64,000 nucleotides of DNA from assembly GCA_017534745.1 (NCBI GenBank), contig JAFXVX010000002.1, positions 1-64,000 on the forward strand, in the 5' to 3' direction. The notes under the pieces are model-generated. The model was not told the DNA's origin and ran no database searches. It saw only the letters and a program-made list of their open reading frames with translations. This stretch comes from Bacteroidales bacterium (GTDB lineage: Bacteria; Bacteroidota; Bacteroidia; Bacteroidales; UBA932). Positions 58,430 to 64,000 of the stretch are shown here, piece by piece; position 1 is the first letter of the stretch; each line of letters begins with the position of its first letter. The position numbers were made by a program, and so were the translations under genes.

Positions 58430-59715
58430 TTTCCGGAAACTTTGTCAAGTAGGGTTGCGAGGGAATGGGCTGTGGCGCGGCGGGTGAAGGCGGAGATGTC
58501 GCCGGCGGTCGGGGGGACGTCGCCGTCGAGGAAAGCCTTCCAGACGCCCTCGATGAAGCGGTGCATGCCGGTCTCGTCGTCCCAGTCACAGACTTCGCCG
58601 GCGGCGCAGTCGGTGACGACGCGGGCCATCGCGCCGTCGCTCTGTCCGATGCCGAGCATCGGGCGGCGGGAAGCGAGATATTCGAAGAGCTTCCCGGGGA
58701 GAATGATCCTGTAGTCGGGATCGTGCCTCAGCGGGAGGATAAGAATCGTAGCGGACTTCTGCTCGCGGACTGCATCGGCGTGGACGCAGTAACCGAGGTT
58801 GACGACGTTCTCCGCGAGGCCGGCTTCGGCGATAGCCCGGAGCACCTCCGGGTCAGTCTTGCCGGCAAGGCGAAGGCGCAGTTTCTCCCTGAAGGCCGCA
58901 TCGCGCGATGCCATCTCCCCGAGCACTTTCCACAGGACTGACGGGTTGCCGTCCTTGGCGAAAAGGCCCGTGTGGGTCACATTGAAGAAGCCGTCCGGCT
59001 GGGCATCATAAGCAAAATCCTCCTCGTCGAAGCCGTTGGTTATCATCGCGACGGGGGTCTTGGTCTTCGCCGCGTAGAACTCCTGCACGAGCGGGGTCAC
59101 GGTGAGCACCGCGGAGGCCTCGTCGATGACCGACTGCTCCATCTTCTCAAGCCTGCGCCATGTGCATTTTGTCAGAGGCAGGTGCTTTAGATAGTACATT
59201 TTGGTCCACGGATCACGGAAATCCGGAATCCACGGAATACCCGTAGCCTTCGCGAGCCGCTGCCCGATAAGGTGCATCGACTGCGGCGGCCCGGTCGTCA
59301 CTATGACATCCACCGGATGCTCCTTCAGGTATTTGAGAAGGAAGCGCGTCGTTGGCCTGACCCACCAGACGCGGGGGTCGGGGACGAACATATTGCCGCG
59401 GACATAAAGCGACAGCTTCTCCTTGAACGACTTGCCGCCGCTGTTGATGGGTGTCACCTCCTGTCCCTTTTTGCGGCCCAGCAGCCTGCGGTAAGCCTCA
59501 TACGGCTCCACTATCGGCCGCCTCAGCACCTCTACCTCAGGCGGGATCTCCACCCCGAGAGTGTCGTCCACCGCGATCAGGTCCGGGTTCTCCGGCGTAC
59601 ACACCACGCACTGCCAACCTTCCCCGACGAGGTACTTCGAGAACTTAACCCACCTCTGTACTCCGCTTCCCCCTGACGGCGGCCAGTAATATGTCACAAC
59701 GAGTACTCTTTTCAT
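58426..59715 (-). CDS. Glycosyltransferase family 4
   Basis: 429 residues. Start MKRVLVVTYYWPPSGGSGVQ with the G-G-S-G-V loop of GT-B enzymes; VIVTTGPPQSMHLIGQRLAK and IPWIPDFRDPWTKMYYLKHL are typical of the Bacteroidota GT4 group encoded with YfhO. The donor domain includes VTHTGLFAKDGNPSVLWKVL, VNLGYCVHADAVREQKSATI and GKLFEYLASRRPMLGIGQSD. Its 3' end overlaps the YfhO gene. A full TAnnTTTG box lies right before its ATG. Confidence 0.9.
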   Translation of the reverse strand: MKRVLVVTYYWPPSGGSGVQRWVKFSKYLVGEGWQCVVCTPENPDLIAVDDTLGVEIPPEVEVLRRPIVEPYEAYRRLLGRKKGQEVTPINSGGKSFKEKLSLYVRGNMFVPDPRVWWVRPTTRFLLKYLKEHPVDVIVTTGPPQSMHLIGQRLAKATGIPWIPDFRDPWTKMYYLKHLPLTKCTWRRLEKMEQSVIDEASAVLTVTPLVQEFYAAKTKTPVAMITNGFDEEDFAYDAQPDGFFNVTHTGLFAKDGNPSVLWKVLGEMASRDAAFREKLRLRLAGKTDPEVLRAIAEAGLAENVVNLGYCVHADAVREQKSATILILPLRHDPDYRIILPGKLFEYLASRRPMLGIGQSDGAMARVVTDCAAGEVCDWDDETGMHRFIEGVWKAFLDGDVPPTAGDISAFTRRATAHSLATLLDKVSGK

Positions 59716-59721
59716 ATCCTA

Positions 59722-59729
59722 CAAAAATA
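59722..59729 (-). promoter_or_regulatory. -7 box of the GT4/YfhO operon
   Basis: The minus strand reads TATTTTTG (full TAnnTTTG match) and ends 6 bases before the ATG at 59715, predicting a leaderless or nearly leaderless transcript. It is back to back with the start of the DUF4271 gene (TATATTCG before its ATG at 59756). Confidence 0.5.
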
Positions 59730-59755
59730 AGAAAAAAAGAAGTATATTCGCAGCA

Positions 59756-60460
59756 ATGAATGAATTCGGTGCAGACTTCGGAAAGCTGATGCTTCCGACA
59801 GAGCCGGGCACCGCGGAAGCGGCGCTTGGCGGGGTGAATGCCGCGGAGACTGTCTTCATGGTGGTCTTCGTCGTTCTCGCCATCCTTTTCCTGAAGAATT
59901 TCATCAATATTCTGCCCTATGTCCTCGGCAGCGTGACGAGGCCGAGGATGTCCTCCGAGATCGAGGGCAGCATCAGGATGACGCGTGACCGCAACTTCGT
60001 GGCGGCGACCTTCGTCATCCCGTTCTGCCTCATCCTCAACCGCTACGACATCTATTCCCCGGCCTTTCTCGACGCCTTCGGCCCCGGCACGAGGCTCCTT
60101 ATAGTCACTGCCATTTTCGTCGCATACCTCCTTGTAAGGCTTCTCATCGCCCTGCTTCTCAAGGCGGCACGGATGAGACCTAACGTCTATTCGGCGTCAA
60201 GGAGGATCTGCTACACGATGTTTATCGTGGCGATGGTCTTCATGCTCCTGACGCTCGGCCCGCTCGTGCTTTTCCACACTCCGACAAGGGCTATCAGAGT
60301 GGTTCTCATTGCGGAAATGGCTCTGTCTTACCTAATTCTGCTCGCAAGAAGAGCACAAATTCTTTCCCCATATTGCAATCCTTTCAGTCTTTTTTTGTAC
60401 CTTTGCGCCCTCGAACTGTTGCCGACCGGTCTTTACATTGCCTCGGCACTGGTATTTTGA
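59756..60460 (+). CDS. DUF4271 family membrane protein
   Basis: 234 residues with about six membrane segments (METVFMVVFVVLAILFLKNF-like first segment, FVAATFVIPFCLILNRYDIY, LLIVTAIFVAYLLVRLLIAL, ICYTMFIVAMVFMLLTLGPL, VVLIAEMALSYLILLARRAQ, FSLFLYLCALELLPTGLYIA). DUF4271 is confined to Bacteroidota and regularly precedes hemD, as here. Function unknown. It ends just before the hemD start, and a TACCTTTG box for hemD lies inside its last codons. Confidence 0.88.
   Translation: MNEFGADFGKLMLPTEPGTAEAALGGVNAAETVFMVVFVVLAILFLKNFINILPYVLGSVTRPRMSSEIEGSIRMTRDRNFVAATFVIPFCLILNRYDIYSPAFLDAFGPGTRLLIVTAIFVAYLLVRLLIALLLKAARMRPNVYSASRRICYTMFIVAMVFMLLTLGPLVLFHTPTRAIRVVLIAEMALSYLILLARRAQILSPYCNPFSLFLYLCALELLPTGLYIASALVF
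60398..60405 (+). promoter_or_regulatory. -7 box upstream of hemD
   Basis: TACCTTTG (full TAnnTTTG match) inside the end of the DUF4271 gene, 65 bases before the hemD ATG. An ATTG lies at 60372-60375, 22 bases upstream. It would allow hemD-rnpA-yidD to be transcribed apart from the DUF4271 gene. Confidence 0.5.
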
Positions 60461-60470
60461 AGCAAAGGAT

Positions 60471-61214
60471 ATGACTGTCAAGAAGATACTTATTTCCCAG
60501 AACCCCCCGAGGGTGCTCAACGGCTACCAGGCTCTCATGGATAAATACGGCGTGGAGATTGACTTCCGCCCGTTCTTTAAAATAGTTCCCCTCTCCCTCA
60601 AGGAATTCCGCACGGAAAAGCTGAATATCCCCGATTACACCGCGATAGTTTTCTCTTCGCGGCACGCGATCGACGCCTTCTTCGCTATCTGCGAAGAGCT
60701 TCACTACCGTGTCCCCGAGACGCTCAAATACTTCTGCAACAGCGAGCTCGTCGCCAATTACCTCCAGAAGCACATCGTCTATCGCAAGAGGAAAATCTTC
60801 TTCGGTGACGGCACCCCCGAAAGCATTATTTCCCTTATCGGCCCGAAGCACAGGGAAGAGCACTTCCTCCTCACTTCTTCGGACACCTCCAATATCACGG
60901 CCCTCAGCCGTCTTTTCGACGAAAAGGGCCTGAAGTGGGAGAACGCAGTCCTCGTCAAGACCGTCATCTCGGACCTTAAGGACCTCGATATCGACTCCTA
61001 CGACCTTGTGGTCTTCTACAACGCCGCCGACGTCAAGTCCCTCGGCGAGAACTTCCCGGCCTTCAAGCAGGGAAAGACCCTCTTTATGTCCTACGGCAAA
61101 GGCGTAGTCAAATCGATGGAAGAAGCCGGCCTCAGGATAGACATCAAGGCTCCGACCCCGGAAGCCCCCTCCGCAGCCAGCGCCATAGACCAGTATCTCC
61201 AAAGCAAGGTCTGA
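60471..61214 (+). CDS. hemD: Uroporphyrinogen-III synthase
   Basis: 247 residues from ATG 60471 (MTVKKILISQNPPRVLNGYQ); the frame is open to 60438 inside the previous gene. It has the two-lobed HemD pattern with the loosely conserved blocks VFSSRHAIDAFFAICEELHY, YFCNSELVANYLQKHI, FLLTSSDTSNITAL and LVVFYNAADVKSLGEN, the last being the most conserved motif. It cyclises hydroxymethylbilane in tetrapyrrole synthesis. No other hem gene is in the window. Sequence identity in this family is low, so the call leans on the motifs and on the DUF4271/rnpA context. Confidence 0.85.
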   Translation: MTVKKILISQNPPRVLNGYQALMDKYGVEIDFRPFFKIVPLSLKEFRTEKLNIPDYTAIVFSSRHAIDAFFAICEELHYRVPETLKYFCNSELVANYLQKHIVYRKRKIFFGDGTPESIISLIGPKHREEHFLLTSSDTSNITALSRLFDEKGLKWENAVLVKTVISDLKDLDIDSYDLVVFYNAADVKSLGENFPAFKQGKTLFMSYGKGVVKSMEEAGLRIDIKAPTPEAPSAASAIDQYLQSKV

Positions 61215-61218
61215 AGCC

Positions 61219-61572
61219 ATGTCCGCCACGGGACATACCCTCCCGAAGAGCGAACGCCTCAGCGGGCAGAAAGCCACCGGCACCCTTCTCCGTGAAGGCC
61301 GCTATGTGACCTCCGGCTGCCTGAGGATCTGCTACCGCGAAGGTGAAAGCGTCTCGCGTATAATGGTTTCCGTTCCGAAAAAGCTTTTCAAAAGGGCGGT
61401 CAGGCGCAACCTCCTCAAGCGTCGCATCCGTGAAAGTTACAGGCTCCAGAAGGAAATTCTTGAGCGGCCTCTCGACATCCTTTTCATCTACACCTCACCC
61501 GAGGTTCTCCCGTCGGAGACCATCTTCAAAGCCGTCGGCGAAGGCCTGAAGCTCGCCGCCGCCGGCCGATGA
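61219..61572 (+). CDS. rnpA: Ribonuclease P protein component
   Basis: 117 residues. It has the RnpA signature [20 protein letters not shown] (R-N-x-x-K-R-x-x-R-E) and an N-terminal [17 protein letters not shown], matching the usual L-x-x-x-x-x-F/L start. The protein is basic and of normal length. It binds the RNase P RNA and helps process the 5' ends of tRNA precursors. It starts 4 bases after hemD and overlaps yidD by 4 bases. The rpmH gene that often precedes rnpA is not here, as is common in Bacteroidota. Confidence 0.95.
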   Translation: MSATGHTLPKSERLSGQKATGTLLREGRYVTSGCLRICYREGESVSRIMVSVPKKLFKRAVRRNLLKRRIRESYRLQKEILERPLDILFIYTSPEVLPSETIFKAVGEGLKLAAAGR

Positions 61573-61811
61573 AAAAGTTCCTGGAAATACTGCGGAATAT
61601 CCTCTCCGCCCCCTTCATCCTGCTGATAAAGTTCTATCAGGTCTGCATATCGCCCCTCAAACCGCCGTCCTGCCGGTTCACTCCGACCTGCTCGCAGTAC
61701 GCCCTTGAGGCCTTCCGCAAGTACGGCCCCTTCAAGGGTGGATGGCTGGCGCTGAAGCGCATCCTCCGTTGCCACCCCTGGGGCGGAAGCGGCTATGATC
61801 CCGTCCCGTAA
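61569..61811 (+). CDS. yidD: Membrane protein insertion efficiency factor
   Basis: 80 residues. The family pattern is complete: [40 protein letters not shown] and [20 protein letters not shown], with the conserved cysteines in [12 protein letters not shown] and RCHPW. YidD is a small amphipathic membrane-associated protein thought to assist YidC. It overlaps both rnpA and the methyltransferase gene. Confidence 0.96.
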   Translation: MKKFLEILRNILSAPFILLIKFYQVCISPLKPPSCRFTPTCSQYALEAFRKYGPFKGGWLALKRILRCHPWGGSGYDPVP

Positions 61812-62509
61812 TGCCCAGAAAAGAGAATATTGAGCAGATGTTCGACGCCGTGGCCCCGACCTACGACTCGCTGAACCACATCATGTCGCTCGGAGTTGAC
61901 AAGTCCTGGCGGCGGAAGGCCGTAAGGGAGATCGTCGGTGGCGGCGCGAAGGAAGTGCTCGACGTCGCCTGTGGCACTGGCGACTCCACCATCGCAATCG
62001 CCCGGGCCCTCCCCGAGGACGGCATAGTGACGGGCATCGACATCTCCGACGGCATGATGGCCCTCGTCGCCGGCAAAGCGGCGAAAAAGGGCGTCGCCGG
62101 CAAAATCACCCTCCGCAAGGAGGATGGAGAAGCGATGTCCTTCGCTGACAGCTCCTTCGACTGCGTCACCTGTTCATTCGGTATCCGCAATTTCGAGCAT
62201 AAAGAAAAGGGGCTCGCGGAGTTCCGCCGCGTCCTGCGTCCCGGCGGCAAACTCGTCATCCTCGAGCTCTCCGTCCCGCAGAATAAAGTCCTCCGCCGGC
62301 TCTACGACATCTACTTCCTCCACATCCTCCCCTGGATCGGAGGCCTCATCTCCGGCGAAAAGGCCGCTTACCGCTACCTCCCGGCATCAGTACATAATTT
62401 TCCCGCCCCCGACGCATTCGCCATTATGCTCTCGGAAGCGGGATTTTCTTCCGTGCGCTACCGCACCCTTTCCCTCGGCCTCTGCCGGCTGTATATTTGT
62501 AAAAAATAA
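61811..62509 (+). CDS. ubiE: Demethylmenaquinone methyltransferase (UbiE/MenG family)
   Basis: 232 residues. The SAM-binding motif VLDVACGTGDSTIAIARAL, the family block MFDAVAPTYDSLNHIMSLGV with DKSWRRKAV at the start, FADSSFDCVTCSFGIRNFEH and RVLRPGGKLVILELSVPQNK are all present. It carries out the last C-methylation of menaquinone; Bacteroidota use menaquinone, so MenG is the expected role. Its ATG shares one base with the yidD stop, and a strong hairpin follows its stop codon. Confidence 0.95.
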   Translation: MPRKENIEQMFDAVAPTYDSLNHIMSLGVDKSWRRKAVREIVGGGAKEVLDVACGTGDSTIAIARALPEDGIVTGIDISDGMMALVAGKAAKKGVAGKITLRKEDGEAMSFADSSFDCVTCSFGIRNFEHKEKGLAEFRRVLRPGGKLVILELSVPQNKVLRRLYDIYFLHILPWIGGLISGEKAAYRYLPASVHNFPAPDAFAIMLSEAGFSSVRYRTLSLGLCRLYICKK

Positions 62510-62529
62510 GTCGCCATCACAGGCGACTT
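62508..62529. terminator. Intrinsic terminator between convergent ubiE/menG and phosphopantetheinyl transferase genes
   Basis: AAGTCGCC-ATCACA-GGCGACTT, a perfect 8-pair stem with a 6-base loop directly at the ubiE stop codon, with an A-run before it and TATTT after it. It can act in both directions, although the repeat copies at 62535-62584 lie between it and the minus-strand gene. Confidence 0.8.
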
Positions 62530-62534
62530 TATTT

Positions 62535-62584
62535 GTCATTCCGAGCGCAGCCTTCTTGTCATTCCGAGCGCAGCGAAGGAATCT
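62535..62584. repeat. Palindromic repeat, one partial and one full A half-unit
   Basis: GTCATTCCGAGCGCAG (62535-62550) is followed by CCTTCTT and a full A unit GTCATTCCGAGCGCAGCGAA + GGAATCT (62558-62584). Its last bases overlap the stop codon (TAG on the minus strand, 62583-62585) of the phosphopantetheinyl transferase, so the repeat supplies the end of that gene. Confidence 0.85.
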
Positions 62585-63221
62585 ATTCACCCACCACCCA
62601 GACGAGGACATGCCTGTCGAAGGTGATGTATTCGAGCTCGAACTCTTCTTCCTCTTCATCCTTGCCGATGAAGGTCGCCTCTAGCTCGCCTTCGCCGCGG
62701 GGGCGGAAGCGCTCGACCTCGATCTGCTCGGCAAAGTCGAGGTTATAGACCGACACGAGCTTGAAGATTGCTTCCTTGGCGCACCAGTAGATGGCGAGCT
62801 GCTCGTTACGGCGCTCGTCGTCGAGGTCGTCGATCTCGTCCTCGGAGAGGGCTTTCTTCTCGACAGCGGAGAAATCGCGGTCGAGCGACTCGATGTCGAT
62901 GCCGACGTCCTCCTCGTCGTGGAGGATGACGGCGACATATTTATTGGTGTGGGTGATGGAAATGTTGATCGGGTTGTTCTCGATATAGGGCTTGCCGTTG
63001 TCGTGGTGGCTGAGATAGACCTTCTCGTCGAACATGGTGTTGAGAAGGGCGCGGACGGCGAGCCTCTGGCAACGCAGTGACTCGCTGCCGATGAAGGATA
63101 TTTCCTCCATCTCGTCGGACGGGGTCGCGCTGAGGGCTTTGAGCTCCTCTTCTGTCTCCGTTATCTGCCAGACGCCGATCTCTGCGCCGTTTTCAAGTTC
63201 TTTTCTTAGATATAAAGCCAT
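62583..63221 (-). CDS. 4'-phosphopantetheinyl transferase (Sfp type)
   Basis: 212 residues. It has VGIDIESLDRDFSAVEKKAL and YWCAKEAIFKLVSVYNLDFA (the W-x-x-K-E-A motif), preceded by ISITHTNKYVAVILH; these give the Mg and CoA sites of the Sfp superfamily. The enzyme loads phosphopantetheine onto acyl-carrier proteins. It carries an acidic C-terminal region (EEEEEFELEY). The frame ends in bases that belong to an inserted repeat, so the original last residues may have been replaced. It may be transcribed together with, or from the promoter of, the RNA-like region upstream. Confidence 0.9.
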   Translation of the reverse strand: MALYLRKELENGAEIGVWQITETEEELKALSATPSDEMEEISFIGSESLRCQRLAVRALLNTMFDEKVYLSHHDNGKPYIENNPINISITHTNKYVAVILHDEEDVGIDIESLDRDFSAVEKKALSEDEIDDLDDERRNEQLAIYWCAKEAIFKLVSVYNLDFAEQIEVERFRPRGEGELEATFIGKDEEEEEFELEYITFDRHVLVWVVGE

Positions 63222-63260
63222 AAACTGTTGATTTTCCTATAGATATGCACGACGAAGCGA

Positions 63261-63280
63261 CCGGAAGGCCTTCCTTCCGG
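63261..63280. terminator. Perfect hairpin in the apt-acpT gap
   Basis: CCGGAAGG-CCTT-CCTTCCGG, an 8-pair stem with a 4-base loop. There is no T-run on either side, so it is a structural element or factor-dependent terminator rather than a classical one. Confidence 0.45.
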
Positions 63281-63401
63281 CAGAATTGGAGTATTTACGA
63301 CACAATCGCGACAAAGGGTCGTCAGATGAGACGGCCGTCTGCGGCTGGGAACCAGCTAATGATTGACTGGGAGGCTCCATTAAGGGTGCAACTATTGTTT
63401 A
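63261..63401 (-). ncRNA. Candidate structured RNA (possibly 6S-like) or long 5' leader
   Basis: A 140-base non-coding stretch with its own perfect promoter. On the minus strand the ends can pair (CAATAGTTGCA near the 5' end with TGTCGCGATTG, 9 of 11 positions), enclosing an unpaired region and then small hairpins such as GCTGG-TTC-CCAGC and AGACGG/CCGTCT. The 3' side ends with a perfect 8-pair hairpin at 63261-63280. A long closing stem with a central bubble is what 6S RNA looks like, but I did not recognise any conserved sequence. It could instead be the 5' leader of the phosphopantetheinyl transferase gene. Confidence 0.35.
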
Positions 63402-63407
63402 ACGCGA

Positions 63408-63438
63408 CAAAGATATAAAGGATATTTGGATTTACAAA
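63408..63438 (-). promoter_or_regulatory. Consensus promoter inside the end of apt
   Basis: On the minus strand TTTG (63438-63435), a 19-base spacer and TATCTTTG (63415-63408) give a full match to both Bacteroidota promoter boxes with the same spacing as at tRNA-Gly. The -33 box lies in the last codons of apt. Transcription should start near 63401. Confidence 0.75.
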
Positions 63439-64000
63439 CTTTCCTCGGTGCCGCTCACATGGATGAGCGACTTTACGGGGGCGATGCTACCCAGCTTGTC
63501 CCTGCCCTTGAGATCGTCGAGTTCCACAAGGAAAACGAAATCCTCGACCTTGATGCCGTATTCACGGCCATCCTTCACCACCTTCACCTTTTCGAGGGCC
63601 CTCGCTATACCGGAGGCCGTGCCACCGGTCGCGAGAATGTCGTCGAAGAACGTGACATTGAACACATCCCCGTCCGGTCTTCCTGCAGCAATGTCTGAAA
63701 GGCGGAAATAGACCGTGTCCTTTCCGTACTCCTTGACGATGTCAACGCTGACAAGATCACCCTTTTTGAAAGGGAGCTTACCCCTCTTCCTCATGGGGAT
63801 GATGTTGCGGATGTTGGAGCACTCGGTCAGCATGGGGGCGGCAAAGAGGAAGCCGCGCGCCTCGGGAGCGACGACGTTGGGGGCGCTGCAGAGCGCGCCG
63901 AGGTCGCGGATTACGCTCCTGAAGACGCTCCTGTCATGCATCAGGGGAAGTATATCCACAAAGTTGACACCCTTCAGAGGGAAGCCGGGATAGTATTTGA
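63432..64000 (-). CDS. apt: Adenine phosphoribosyltransferase (5' end outside window)
   Basis: Open to the window edge; about 189 codons are visible. Reading beyond the GTG at 63959 gives YYPGFPLKGVNFVDILPLM, the usual APRT start region, so the gene begins a little beyond 64000. Substrate motif VVAPEARGFLFAAPM and the PRPP-binding loop VTFFDDILATGGTASGIARA are intact. The enzyme salvages adenine to AMP. Residues RKRGKLPF correspond to the flexible loop over the active site. Confidence 0.95.
   Translation of the reverse strand, partial: KYYPGFPLKGVNFVDILPLMHDRSVFRSVIRDLGALCSAPNVVAPEARGFLFAAPMLTECSNIRNIIPMRKRGKLPFKKGDLVSVDIVKEYGKDTVYFRLSDIAAGRPDGDVFNVTFFDDILATGGTASGIARALEKVKVVKDGREYGIKVEDFVFLVELDDLKGRDKLGSIAPVKSLIHVSGTEESL

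Overview
The window looks like a chromosomal segment of a fairly GC-rich member of the Bacteroidales (Bacteroidota). This rests on several clade markers: an ECF sigma / FecR anti-sigma / SusC-type TonB receptor operon, fimbrillin-like lipoproteins, DUF4271 next to hemD, promoters of the TTTG...TAnnTTTG type, and a Bacteroidota-type histidine-utilisation cluster. I cannot name the genus; something near Rikenellaceae/Alistipes is a guess.

Layout. 1-5.4 kb (minus strand): a four-gene operon joined by 4-base ATGA overlaps: beta-helix/SGNH lipoprotein, ECF sigma factor, FecR, and a SusC receptor cut by the window edge. 5.5-5.8 kb: a chimeric remnant that joins the start of a deoxyribosyltransferase-like gene to the tail of thymidylate synthase. 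6.1 kb: tRNA-Gly(GCC) with a consensus promoter. 6.4-8.7 kb: a sialate O-acetylesterase-type esterase and a DUF1460 cell-wall amidase. 8.7-15.6 kb (minus): the hut operon ftcD, a small membrane protein, hutU, hutH and hutI, taking histidine to glutamate with the formimino group going to tetrahydrofolate. 15.7-17.3 kb: a CotH-type lipoprotein. 17.4-29.1 kb: a surface operon of one tiny leader-like ORF, six lipoproteins of fimbrillin type (two with an extra C-terminal domain), a small outer-membrane barrel and an OmpA-family protein.

29.1-53.3 kb is a polysaccharide locus with two divergent arms. The left arm holds an acyltransferase, a GT2 and a hexapeptide acetyltransferase. The right arm holds glycosyltransferases, a Wzx flippase, a Wzy-like polymerase, a pyruvyl transferase with an FrhB-like iron-sulfur partner, three LicD phosphotransferases, a class V aminotransferase, a cytidylyltransferase-oxidoreductase fusion, Wza, a Wzc-type tyrosine kinase with a 12-fold Tyr-Gly tail, a HAD protein and a PqqD-like / nucleotidyltransferase pair. 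The LicD, aminotransferase and cytidylyltransferase genes together suggest an unusual CDP-activated (probably amino-) polyol phosphate decoration.

53.3-64 kb is mostly housekeeping: mutS, a YfhO protein and a GT4 (minus); DUF4271, hemD, rnpA, yidD and a ubiE/menG methyltransferase (plus); then a phosphopantetheinyl transferase, a candidate structured RNA and apt (minus, cut by the window end).

A family of short palindromic repeats (half-unit starting GTCATNCCGAG) is scattered through the window. Four copies sit in frame inside protein-coding genes (hutI, hutU, a glycosyltransferase and a nucleotidyltransferase) and are translated.
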